From an uncultured Lachnospiraceae bacterium (GTDB taxonomy: Bacteria > Bacillota > Clostridia > Lachnospirales > Lachnospiraceae): 64,000 nt of DNA. The notes under the pieces were generated by a model, which made no database searches, was not told the DNA's origin, and saw nothing but the letters and a program-made list of their open reading frames with translations. The stretch lies in contig CANPIM010000004.1 in NCBI GenBank assembly GCA_947574135.1, forward strand, positions 1-64,000. Direction: 5' to 3'. Within the stretch, counting starts at the first letter, position 1, and every line of letters starts with the position of its first letter. Shown piece by piece: positions 26,212-34,161 of this stretch. The translations under genes were made by a program, and so were the position numbers.

Positions 26212-27120
26212 TTACTGGCTATGGGAAAAGCTTTTTCGAAACCGGGCAGGCGAGCAATGCATCTGATCACGGAATACCTTGCAAAAATGGCTGGGATTGG
26301 CAAATCACACAGCCAGCCCCACATCCAATATGGGGGCTCCCGTCTCCAGAAGCATCTTGCCTGCCATCTGTATGCGATACTGCCGCACATAGTCCATGGG
26401 GGACTGCTGGAGAAAGCTTCGAAAGCAGCGCTGGCACTCCCGCTCACAGACGCCGGCCGAAGCCGCCAGATGAGACACGGTAATTCCCGAGGCGTAATGG
26501 GTATGTATGTAGGCCAGCATTTTGCGGAGCCGGTCCATTTGAGGCTCTTCCTTCCCTCCCCCGGACAGACAAGCCCTGTTTTCCTCCAAAATCAGCAACA
26601 GAGCCTTGGCCAAATGATATCTCACATCATACTCATACCCCTGCCCTTCCTGCCGGCAGCTTTGGTGGGCCGCCCGCATATGTTCCAGAATTTTCACATG
26701 TCTGTTGTCTGACAAAACAAACACGGCTCCCGGAAAAGCCTTGGCGGAAACCAGAGGGTATATATATTTTTCATCGAAAACAGTTCCCGGTCCCCCGGAA
26801 ATCAGACGGGCATCAAAAACCAGAGAGTACACACAGCAGGGCTCCCCTTCCTTCATCCAGATCCGATGGAGAGCCCGGGTATTGCAAAAAAACCCCTCTC
26901 CCTCTCTCAGATCAGCCCTTTTCCCCCCAAACTGTACCTGAACATATCCCCTTACTACCATCATAAATTCCAGCTCCCGGTGCCAGTGCCAGGGAACCCC
27001 CTCCCTCTCCCCTTTGCGCCAGTCTGTGTAATAGGCGCTGCAGGGAAACTGCGGCTTTTCATGCTCCTGCCTTTTCTGCTGATCCGCCGCCAGCTGCATC
27101 CAGATTAATTCTGAAACCAT
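26212..27120 (-). pseudogene. AraC-family regulator with an in-frame TGA near the C-terminus
   Basis: N-terminal cupin domain (about 30-120, VPWHWHRELEFMMVVRG) and two HTH motifs at the C-terminus. The frame reads GAPILDVGLAV then TGA (26305-26307), then continues FANPSHFCKVFRDQMHCSP ... to a TAA at 26212-26214. Family members have GF at this place (DIGLACGF...), so one GGA to TGA change would explain it. The stop removes the second helix-turn-helix recognition helix, 31 codons. Start at 27120 because GGGAG lies 6 bases before it. Its own promoter is intact. Divergent from the IlvC-like gene, which it probably regulated. Confidence 0.8.
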
Positions 27121-27191
27121 TGCTTTCTCCCGTATTGTCGTTTTTAGAACATTTCTTGTCATGGATAAGGTAGAAGTTACTTTCAAAATCC

Positions 27192-27220
27192 ATTATACTG
27201 CAATTATCAGGCAGATGCAA
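27192..27220 (-). promoter_or_regulatory. sigma-A promoter of the AraC pseudogene
   Basis: Minus strand TTGCAT (27215-27220), 17 bases, perfect TATAAT (27192-27197). Confidence 0.75.
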
Positions 27221-27287
27221 ACTGCTTTCTGGAAATATGATTTGGCCGAATCAAAACAAAATAAACATCAAACAGGAGAGATTGGAA

Positions 27288-28274
27288 ATGGCAAATATCT
27301 ATTATGACAAGGATGCAGATTTAAATCTGGTAAAAGACAAATGTATCGCTATTCTGGGATACGGCAATCAGGGACGCTCTCAGGCGTTGAATATGCGAGA
27401 TTCCGGCGTAAAGCAGGTGATCGTGGGCAACCGGAAGGATGAATCCTACGATCAGGCCGTGGAGGACGGCTTTCCGGTATATACCATTGAGGAGGCCACA
27501 GCCAAGGCAGATATTATCTTTGTGCTTCTTCCGGACGAAGCCTGCCCGGAGATTTACAACACCCAGATGAAGCCTTATTTTAAGAAGGGCGTGCTTCTGA
27601 ATTTCGCCTCCGGCTATAACCTGACCTACCACAATATCGAGCTTCCCCAGGATTCGGATGTGGTAATGGCTGCTCCCAGAATGCTGGGACAGGGGGTTCG
27701 GGAGATGTATGTAAGCGGCGAGGGCTATCCGTCCTTTGTGGCTGTGGCTCAGGATGCCAGCGGAAAGGCCCTGGAGTACGGAAAGGCTCTCTGCAAGGCC
27801 ATTGGCGCAACCAAAAAGGGCGTTATCGAGGGCAATATCAATGATGAGACCTACCTGGATCTTATGACAGAGCTTGGCGTTCTGCCCCTTGTATACAAGG
27901 TGTTTGCGGAGGCTTTCCGCCTGGAGGTGGAGATGGGACATCCGGAGGAGGCTGTTCTGACAGAGGCCTACCTCTCCAAGGAGATGGCATTCCTTTGGGA
28001 GCAGGCGGCCGAGCGGGGACTGTTCCGCCAGCTCTGCCTCCACTCTCACACTGCCCAGTACGCCCAGCTGAAACGGTTTGGAGAAGCTGACAGCCAAATG
28101 ATCCGGGGCTTTTTGAAGGACGCTTACGAGTCCATTCGCTCCGGTGACTTTAACAGAGAATGGCAGGATGAGCAAAAGGTGCACAACCTGGAGCACTTGG
28201 ATGCCCTTCGGGCCCAGGCCCTGGATACGGACGTAACCAAGGCTGAGGACCGGTTAAAAAGCCGTTTGAAATAA
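27288..28274 (+). CDS. ketol-acid reductoisomerase-like protein, atypical catalytic residues
   Basis: A 328-residue IlvC homologue. The N-terminus follows class I KARI (MANIYYDKDADLNLVKDK) with a Rossmann motif GYGNQGRSQALNMRDSG, and acidic residues fit the metal site of helix 7 (Asp191, Glu195 in DETYLDLMTE). But two residues needed in known KARIs are changed: the catalytic His of AHG is Ser108 (FASGYN) and the Lys of APKGPGH is Arg131 (APRMLGQGVR). Also ilvB, ilvN and ilvD are not nearby. So it may reduce another substrate rather than acetolactate. Start at 27288 with AGGAG; the upstream ATG at 27239 in the same frame lacks such a site. Followed by a strong hairpin shared with glgB. Confidence 0.8.
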   Translation: MANIYYDKDADLNLVKDKCIAILGYGNQGRSQALNMRDSGVKQVIVGNRKDESYDQAVEDGFPVYTIEEATAKADIIFVLLPDEACPEIYNTQMKPYFKKGVLLNFASGYNLTYHNIELPQDSDVVMAAPRMLGQGVREMYVSGEGYPSFVAVAQDASGKALEYGKALCKAIGATKKGVIEGNINDETYLDLMTELGVLPLVYKVFAEAFRLEVEMGHPEEAVLTEAYLSKEMAFLWEQAAERGLFRQLCLHSHTAQYAQLKRFGEADSQMIRGFLKDAYESIRSGDFNREWQDEQKVHNLEHLDALRAQALDTDVTKAEDRLKSRLK

Positions 28275-28311
28275 GCTCAATAAAACAGAAAATCAACAAA
28301 ATTTAACAAAT

Positions 28312-28358
28312 TTGAGGGAAGCAATCTCCTGTTCGCTACAGGTCATTGCTTCCCTCAA
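28312..28358. terminator. hairpin between the IlvC-like gene and glgB
   Basis: 14-bp stem TTGAGGGAAGCAAT / ATTGCTTCCCTCAA with an inner 5-bp stem (CCTGT/ACAGG). The T-rich flank lies on the minus-strand side, so it best terminates glgB; it may also close the plus-strand gene. Confidence 0.75.
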
Positions 28359-28389
28359 GCTTATTCAAGCTTATACAAGTCCGTTCTCT

Positions 28390-30528
28390 CTAAAACTCAA
28401 ACACTGCCACTCCATAGGGCGGAAGCGGATAGGCAAAGGAATAGGCGAAGCCGTCGCATTCCTGCTTTGCTGCCTTGTAAATCTCCGGCTTCTCGGTTCC
28501 GGAGCCTCCAAACTCCGCCGCATCGCTGTCAAGCACCAACCTATACTGCTTTTTCTTGGGCACGCCCACCCGGTAATCCTCCCGGGCCATGGGAGTAAAG
28601 TTGCACACAAAGAGCAGATTCTTCCGCCCGGACTTTCCGCGGCGCACAAAGGAGAAGATGCTCCGGAAACAATCGTTGGGATTGATCCACTGGAAGCCCT
28701 CGGGCACACAATCCAGCTCATACAGGGCCGGACGCTTCCGATAAAGCTGTAACAGGGCCTTTACATAATTTTGCATCTGCTGATGCTTTTCCTCTCCCAG
28801 CAGGTACCAATCCAGCTCCCGGGCCTCGCTCCACTCCTGGAACTGGGCAAAATCCTGGCCCATAAACAGAAGCTTCTTTCCCGGATGCCCTATCATAAAG
28901 GAATAGGCCACCTTCAGGTTGGCAAACTTATCGTCGTAGAGCCCCGGCATCTTATTGATCATGGAGCATTTCAGATGCACCACCTCATCGTGGGACAGCA
29001 CCAGAACATAATTCTCGCTGTAGGCGTAGGTCATGGCAAAGGTCATAAGATTGTGGGCCCCTTTGCGGAACAGAGGATCCAGCTTCATGTACTCCAGGAA
29101 GTCGTTCATCCAGCCCATATTCCACTTAAAGGAGAATCCCAGGCCATCATTCTCCGGCTTATCCGTTACCTGTGGCCAGGCCGTGGATTCCTCCGCAATC
29201 ATCATGGCCCCCTGGTTCCGGCCCAAAAGCACGGAATTCAAATGCTTAAAGAACTCAATGGCCTCCAGGTTTTTATTTCCCCCGTAAATATTGGGCACCC
29301 ACTGACCGTCCTGCTTTCCGTAGTCCAGATACAGCATAGAGGCCACGGCATCCACCCGCAGGCCGTCCACATGGAATTGCTCCACCCAGTAGAGGGCATT
29401 GGCAATGAGGAAGTTCTTCACCTCACTCATCTCGTAGTTGAAAATCTTAGTGCCCCAGTCCGGGTGCTCTCCCTTCCGGGGATCCGGATACTCATACAAA
29501 GGCGCTCCGTCAAACCAGGATAATCCATGGGCATCCCTTGGAAAGTGGGCCGGCACCCAGTCCAGAATTACGCCGATTTTCTGCTTGTGTAGGTAATCCA
29601 CCAGGTACATAAAATCCTTGGGAGATCCATATCGGGAGGTGGGGGCATAGTAGCCCGTGACCTGGTAACCCCAGGAGCCGTCAAAGGGATGCTCCGCAAT
29701 GCCCATAAGCTCCACATGGGTGTAGCCCATCTCCTTCACATAGTCTGCCAGGCTGTGAGCCAGCTCCCGATAATTATAGAAGCCGTCCTCCTCCGGTCCA
29801 TGGGGATGCTTTTTCCAGGAGCCCGGATGCACCTCGTAGATAGCCATGGGCTGCTCCTTCATCTGGAATCCCTTGCGCTTTTCCATCCAGGCCTTGTCTC
29901 CCCAGGAATAATTCTCCAGATCTGCCACCTTGGAGGCATTTCCCGGCCGCATTTCCGAGGCATAGGCATAGGGGTCTGCCTTGTAATGCATGGCATGATC
30001 GGCTCCCTCGATCTGGTATTTATACAGCATTCCCTCCCAGGCTCCGGGCACAAAAATCTCATAGATGCCCAGGGGCTCCAGGCGCTTCATCTCATGCTCT
30101 TTTCCGTCCCAGCCATTGCATTCTCCAATAAGCATCACACGGAGAGCATGGGGGGCCCAAACCGCAAAGTGCACGCCCTTCTTTCCCTCCACCTCTGTGA
30201 GATGCGCTCCCAGCTTTCGGAAAATATCATAGTGATTTCCCTGTCCGAAGAGATACTGATCCAGATCCGATACAAAGCACTCCGGCAGCTTGGAAGCAGC
30301 CTTCCCTTTTCCCGTGCCCTTGACCGCTGTCTTGGCTCCAGTATTCCTGCCTGTGGTTTTTGTCTTGTCTGTGCTCCTGGCGGAGACTGCCTTGGCTTTG
30401 CCTGCTCCTTTGGCCGTCCCGGCTTTTCCTGCTGCCTTGGCTCTGCCTGCCTGCCTGGCGGACGCAGTCTTTTTCCCCTTTCCCATGTCCTCCATATCCT
30501 TTCTGCTCTTTTCTTCCATTTCCATCAC
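28390..30528 (-). CDS. glgB: 1,4-alpha-glucan branching enzyme with basic N-terminal tail
   Basis: Makes alpha-1,6 branches in glycogen (GH13). From residue about 82 it is a normal GlgB: CBM48-like domain (FAVWAPHALRVMLIG), then catalytic regions with the nucleophile Asp in GLRVDAVASMLY, acid/base Glu in MIAEESTAWP and the third Asp in LSHDEVVH, then the C-terminal beta domain. Residues about 16-80 are an added stretch of Lys, Ala, Gly and Thr (for example KAAGKAGTAKGAGKAKA), like a histone H1 tail. The start codon read here is GTG; an ATG lies three codons on. It lies after the amylase-acetyltransferase gene in a probable TetR operon. Confidence 0.93.
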   Translation of the reverse strand: MMEMEEKSRKDMEDMGKGKKTASARQAGRAKAAGKAGTAKGAGKAKAVSARSTDKTKTTGRNTGAKTAVKGTGKGKAASKLPECFVSDLDQYLFGQGNHYDIFRKLGAHLTEVEGKKGVHFAVWAPHALRVMLIGECNGWDGKEHEMKRLEPLGIYEIFVPGAWEGMLYKYQIEGADHAMHYKADPYAYASEMRPGNASKVADLENYSWGDKAWMEKRKGFQMKEQPMAIYEVHPGSWKKHPHGPEEDGFYNYRELAHSLADYVKEMGYTHVELMGIAEHPFDGSWGYQVTGYYAPTSRYGSPKDFMYLVDYLHKQKIGVILDWVPAHFPRDAHGLSWFDGAPLYEYPDPRKGEHPDWGTKIFNYEMSEVKNFLIANALYWVEQFHVDGLRVDAVASMLYLDYGKQDGQWVPNIYGGNKNLEAIEFFKHLNSVLLGRNQGAMMIAEESTAWPQVTDKPENDGLGFSFKWNMGWMNDFLEYMKLDPLFRKGAHNLMTFAMTYAYSENYVLVLSHDEVVHLKCSMINKMPGLYDDKFANLKVAYSFMIGHPGKKLLFMGQDFAQFQEWSEARELDWYLLGEEKHQQMQNYVKALLQLYRKRPALYELDCVPEGFQWINPNDCFRSIFSFVRRGKSGRKNLLFVCNFTPMAREDYRVGVPKKKQYRLVLDSDAAEFGGSGTEKPEIYKAAKQECDGFAYSFAYPLPPYGVAVFEF

Positions 30529-30659
30529 CTTTTATCTTATTTTGTATATTTCTTATTGTATTTAAAGTTCCGCTGCAGTCCATCCAAGCCCCCAGCATCT
30601 GGAAACATTTTCGTTTATTACACGTCCGAAAATGCTTCCGGGTCTTGCACGGACAGCAG

Positions 30660-32882
30660 CTAATTAAAAACAGAATATCCGGTTTTATCCGCCTCCGTGA
30701 TTTCCCGAATCACCCGGCAGGGTACCCCGGCTGCCATGACATTGGCCGGAATATCCTTTGTCACCACGCTTCCGGAACCAATGACAACGTTATCTCCAAT
30801 GGTCACGCCTGGATTGATATGCACGCCGGCCCCGATCCACACATGATTTCCTATGCGCACCGGCCTTGCATAGCAGGCGCCGGCCGCCCGCTCCCCGGCA
30901 TCCATGGCATGGTTGGAGGTATAAATCCCAACCCGGGGCCCAAACAGCACATGATCCCCGATGGTGATTCCCCCGGCATCCAGCATTATGCAGTCAAAGC
31001 TGGCATAAAAATCATTTCCAATGGAGATGTTGTAGCCAAACTCGCAGCGAAACACGGGCTCAAAATGCACATTTCTTCCCACAGACTGCAATAGCCTGGA
31101 AAGAAGCTCCCGGCGCTCCTCCTCTGGCCTGCCAAAGCTCTCATTATAGGCATTGGCAAGAAGCACCGCCTTTTCCCGGGCCGCTATAAGCTCCGGCGTC
31201 AGGTCATTGTACATGGAACCGCTCAGGGCCCGAAGCCGTTGCCGCTCCAGGCTTCCGGGAGATGCCTGCTTTTTCGTAAACTCCGGGGCCGGCGTCGGCT
31301 CCTCCTTGATCGGCTTCGATGATTGTGTCGGCTCCTCCCTGGCCGGCTCCAATGATTGCACTGGCTTCTCCTTGATCGGCTCCGGTGATTGCGCCGGCTT
31401 CTCCTCGGCCGGCCGTATCGGCTCTGTAGCCTGACACGTAGGCTCCCCCTGAGGTTCTGACAGGGTCTTTGCCTTATCAACCGTTTGTGTCTCTATGGCC
31501 TGGCGCATGGAGCTCTCCCTGGCTGCCCCGGCTCCTGCCACAAATACCACGCCCTCATTGGCTCCCAGGGAAACCCGCACCGTGCCGTTTTCTATGGAAA
31601 TCCCTTTTCCGGACAATACCTCTACAACGCTCTCCGTTCCCACCGGACAAGCAAACACCAGTTCTGCGCCCTGGTCGTCGCTGTTTACCGCCGTCACCAC
31701 TGCCGTGTCTCCCAGCACCCGGGCAAAGGCATACTGACGGTTCCGCAAAAGCAGCTCCCGGTAAGCCCCCTCTGTCAGGGCTGGCTGAGTCTTTTTCAGG
31801 GCCCCCAGCCTTTGAATCAGGGAAATAAGCTCCGGATGAGGCGCCTGCGCCTCCATATCCTCCAGCCGCAGGCAGGGGCGTAAGGGGTCGTCATTGCCCC
31901 CTTCCTTTTTTCCCAAAATCCCCCACTCGCTTCCATAGTAGATGGAAGGTATTCCGGGCAGGGTAAACATAAGGCTCCAGACCAGCTTTAAATGCTCCGG
32001 CTTATGCAGCTTGCTGGCCAGGCGGTCCACATCATGATTGTCCACAAAGGAATAGAGCCTTCTTCCCCGGTAGATTCCTCCGTTTTCGTCAAACTGCCGG
32101 CGAATGGTGTGGGCAATCTCAAAATAGTTATGGTCATTATGTCCTGAGTACAGCCCCTTGTGGAGCTCGTAGTTTGTCACAGAATGCAGCAGGCCGTTTT
32201 CCGTCCACCGGGCGTAATCCCCGTGGATCACCTCTCCCATAAGCCAGAAATCCTCCTTTTCCCGGGCCGTCATCTCCCGCATTTCCCGGAGGAACTGGAA
32301 ATCCAGACAGTCTGCACAGTCCAGCCGGATGCCGTCAATGTCAAATTCCCGGATCCAGAAGCGGATCACATCAAACAAGTATTGCCTCACGTCCCCATTC
32401 CACTGATTCAGGGCCGGCAGCTCAAAATAATTGTGCCAGGCGCTGTACCAGAAGCCGTCATGGTAGCCGGTGTCTCCCCCGAAATTTACATCCCGATACC
32501 AATCCCGGTAGGGAGAGGCCTCCCGGTTCCTCTTCAAATCCTGAAAGGCAAAAAATTCCCGTCCCGTGTGGTTGAAAACTCCGTCCACCACCACCCGCAC
32601 GCCGGCGTCATGGCATTCCTTTACAAACCGAATAAAATCCTCATTGCTTCCCAGTCTGCGGTCCACTCGCTTATAGTCCCGGGTATCGTATCCATGGCTG
32701 CTGGACTCAAACAGGGGCCCGATATAGACCGCCGTGCATCCCAGCTCAGCCATATGGGGAATCCACTTCTCCAGCTCCAAAAAACGGTGTACCGTCTCCT
32801 CGCTCTCCTGGTATTTGGGCGCTCCTGCAAGTCCTAAAGGGTACATATGGTAGAACACCGCTTCCTCATACCATTTACTCAT
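30660..32882 (-). CDS. fusion: GH13 alpha-amylase family enzyme - repeat linker - maltose/galactoside O-acetyltransferase
   Basis: A single 740-residue frame. Residues about 1-445: GH13 barrel with DGVFNHTG, nucleophile Asp188 (GIRLDCADC), acid/base Glu217 (WLMGEVIHGD) and Asp284 (FVDNHDVDR), closest in look to cyclomaltodextrinase/neopullulanase types. Residues about 452-550: hydrophilic linker with four 11-residue repeats. Residues about 551-740: left-handed beta-helix acetyltransferase of the maltose acetyltransferase type (MYNDLTPELIAAREKA, then ITIGDHVLFGPRVGIYTSNHAMD with catalytic His, IGNHVWIGAGVHINPGVTIGDN). It should cut an alpha-glucan or cyclodextrin and acetylate a sugar product, both inside the cell as no signal peptide is seen. 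Upstream TetR gene 47 bases away; glgB follows. Confidence 0.9.
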   Translation of the reverse strand: MSKWYEEAVFYHMYPLGLAGAPKYQESEETVHRFLELEKWIPHMAELGCTAVYIGPLFESSSHGYDTRDYKRVDRRLGSNEDFIRFVKECHDAGVRVVVDGVFNHTGREFFAFQDLKRNREASPYRDWYRDVNFGGDTGYHDGFWYSAWHNYFELPALNQWNGDVRQYLFDVIRFWIREFDIDGIRLDCADCLDFQFLREMREMTAREKEDFWLMGEVIHGDYARWTENGLLHSVTNYELHKGLYSGHNDHNYFEIAHTIRRQFDENGGIYRGRRLYSFVDNHDVDRLASKLHKPEHLKLVWSLMFTLPGIPSIYYGSEWGILGKKEGGNDDPLRPCLRLEDMEAQAPHPELISLIQRLGALKKTQPALTEGAYRELLLRNRQYAFARVLGDTAVVTAVNSDDQGAELVFACPVGTESVVEVLSGKGISIENGTVRVSLGANEGVVFVAGAGAARESSMRQAIETQTVDKAKTLSEPQGEPTCQATEPIRPAEEKPAQSPEPIKEKPVQSLEPAREEPTQSSKPIKEEPTPAPEFTKKQASPGSLERQRLRALSGSMYNDLTPELIAAREKAVLLANAYNESFGRPEEERRELLSRLLQSVGRNVHFEPVFRCEFGYNISIGNDFYASFDCIMLDAGGITIGDHVLFGPRVGIYTSNHAMDAGERAAGACYARPVRIGNHVWIGAGVHINPGVTIGDNVVIGSGSVVTKDIPANVMAAGVPCRVIREITEADKTGYSVFN
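31272..31403 (-). repeat. 33-bp tandem repeat, 4 copies, in the fusion linker
   Basis: Residues 494-537 are four 11-residue units: EKPAQSPEPIK, EKPVQSLEPAR, EEPTQSSKPIK, EEPTPAPEFTK. Extended, Pro/Glu-rich spacer between the two enzyme domains. Confidence 0.9.
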
Positions 32883-32929
32883 CGTTCACTCTCCTTTTTC
32901 TCTATGTCTTTCTCCTAACACCCTTCCCA

Positions 32930-33508
32930 TCAGGAGTAAATTCCATGCATAAACTGATGTACCAGGGAATAAATTTCTTCATCGGAGACGCAAAGATTCT
33001 CCTCCCTGCCTTCCTCAAATTTCATTTCTATAAAATAATGAACCAGACCGCAAAAGCCCAGCCCAAACTGCCGCTGCCGGCCACGCATATTTCCCAGCTG
33101 AGCCGCTGCCGCCTCAAAAATATTCCGGATAAGCTGCTGCTGCCGCAATACATAGGGGCGGGCACAGCGATAGGGCTCACTCTCCCTGGGATAGTGAAAC
33201 AGGGAAAAAAGCAGGTCATAAAACCGGGGGGATCTTTTGGCAAAATCCATAAAAGCCCTGGCACAGGCGCACAAAGTCCCCCGCAAATCCCCCTCATAAG
33301 CAGTGGCCTGCTCCAGCCGCTCCAAAAAGGGGGCGCACCCCCGCTCCAATAGCTCCTGCAAAAGTCCGTATTTACTTTTAAAATAATAATACAGCGTGGG
33401 CTTTGTCACTCCGGCCCGCTCCGCGATCTCCTGAACTCCCACCGCATCATAGCCTCTGTCGCAAAACAGCTCCAGCGCATTCTCTAAAATCTCTTCTCGT
33501 TTTTCCAT
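32930..33508 (-). CDS. TetR/AcrR family repressor
   Basis: A 192-residue repressor. N-terminal HTH (about 5-50, ALELFCDRGYDAVGVQEIAERAGVTKPTLYYYFKSK broken here as the standard TetR helix set) and a helical ligand domain. It is the first gene of a co-directional series with the amylase-acetyltransferase fusion and glgB. Its promoter contains a 20-bp palindrome, so auto-repression and control of the alpha-glucan operon are inferred. Ligand unknown. Confidence 0.9.
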   Translation of the reverse strand: MEKREEILENALELFCDRGYDAVGVQEIAERAGVTKPTLYYYFKSKYGLLQELLERGCAPFLERLEQATAYEGDLRGTLCACARAFMDFAKRSPRFYDLLFSLFHYPRESEPYRCARPYVLRQQQLIRNIFEAAAAQLGNMRGRQRQFGLGFCGLVHYFIEMKFEEGREENLCVSDEEIYSLVHQFMHGIYS

Positions 33509-33525
33509 CTTATTCCTCTGTACCT

Positions 33526-33554
33526 ATTATATACCGTTCGGTATATAGCGTCAA
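33526..33554 (-). promoter_or_regulatory. promoter of the tetR-amylase-glgB operon
   Basis: Minus strand TTGACG (33549-33554), 17 bases, perfect TATAAT (33526-33531), 18 bases before the tetR start codon. Confidence 0.8.
33528..33547. promoter_or_regulatory. palindromic operator inside the tetR promoter
   Basis: TATATACCG-TT-CGGTATATA, a perfect 9-bp inverted repeat between and overlapping the -35 and -10 boxes. The position is right for repression by the adjacent TetR protein. Confidence 0.75.
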
Positions 33555-33603
33555 GTCTAAAGAGAAGAAGGGAATTTCTCCTTCGCGAATAAGGGCCTGC
33601 ACC

Positions 33604-34026
33604 TTAGATCACATAATTGCAGATTTCCTCCTGCCTGATTAAATCCGCCAGCGTAAACTGCTCCAAATACTGGGTGATCACCTGATCCAATCCCCTCCAG
33701 AGGGACAGGGTACGGCACTTTTCCATCCGGGGACATGTCTGTCCCCCTTCCAGACAGGCAACCGGAACCAGAGGGCCCTCCATCCATGCAAGAATCTCCC
33801 GAATGCTATATTCCTCCGGCGCCCGGCTCAAACGGTATCCGCCGCCTTTCCCCCGCAAAGCCGTAAGGAAGCCGCCCTTTATCAGCCCCTTTACAAGAAT
33901 CTCCAAATATTTCTCCGAGATCTCCTGCCTTTTTGCAACGTCCTTCAAGGGTACATAGCCTTCTGCCTGATTCTCTGCAATATCAATCAAAAATCGGAGG
34001 GCATATCTGCCCTTTGTGGAAATCAT
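33604..34026 (-). CDS. Rrf2-family regulator, CymR/IscR type
   Basis: A 140-residue DNA-binding protein. Winged helix at the N-terminus (MISTKGRYALRFLIDIAE, then ISEKYLEILVKGLIKGGFL and RGKGGGYRLSR) and a C-terminal region with three Cys in the IscR-like place (VACLEGGQTCPRMEKC). IscR binds Fe-S there; CymR, the cysteine regulator, does not need it. Divergently transcribed from O-acetylhomoserine sulfhydrylase and cysteine synthase with shared operator-like repeats, so it is likely the sulfur regulator. The start at 34026 is chosen from tandem ATGs after AAGGTGAT. Confidence 0.88.
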   Translation of the reverse strand: MISTKGRYALRFLIDIAENQAEGYVPLKDVAKRQEISEKYLEILVKGLIKGGFLTALRGKGGGYRLSRAPEEYSIREILAWMEGPLVPVACLEGGQTCPRMEKCRTLSLWRGLDQVITQYLEQFTLADLIRQEEICNYVI

Positions 34027-34052
34027 CATACCTATCACCTTCCTTTTTACCT

Positions 34053-34081
34053 ATTATACTACAGGGTAAGTAGGAATTCAA
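34053..34081 (-). promoter_or_regulatory. promoter of the Rrf2 gene
   Basis: Minus strand TTGAAT (34076-34081), 17 bases, perfect TATAAT (34053-34058). The spacer holds a second copy of the CCTACT-type half-site, TCCTACT-N5-TGTAGTA. Confidence 0.75.
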
Positions 34082-34095
34082 TGAAATTTCTAAAT

Positions 34096-34114
34096 ACCTA
34101 TTGACAAAGTAGGT
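34096..34114. promoter_or_regulatory. operator-like inverted repeat before the sulfur genes
   Basis: ACCTATT-N5-AGTAGGT, six of seven arm positions pairing, covering the -35 box of the sulfhydrylase promoter. Candidate Rrf2 binding site. Confidence 0.6.
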
Positions 34115-34129
34115 TAATAGGTTTATACT
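34101..34129 (+). promoter_or_regulatory. promoter of the sulfhydrylase-cysK operon
   Basis: Perfect TTGACA (34101-34106), 17 bases, TATACT (34124-34129). Confidence 0.85.
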
Positions 34130-34161
34130 TCCAACAAGTTCAAGAAAGGGGGAATTTTTCC

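Noticed and set aside
27321-28196. Minus-strand open frame opposite the IlvC-like gene
   Set aside because: No family motif and it fully overlaps a gene with clear homology.
30360-31094. Plus-strand open frame across the glgB/fusion junction
   Set aside because: It crosses the ends of two well supported genes on the other strand and has no ribosome site.
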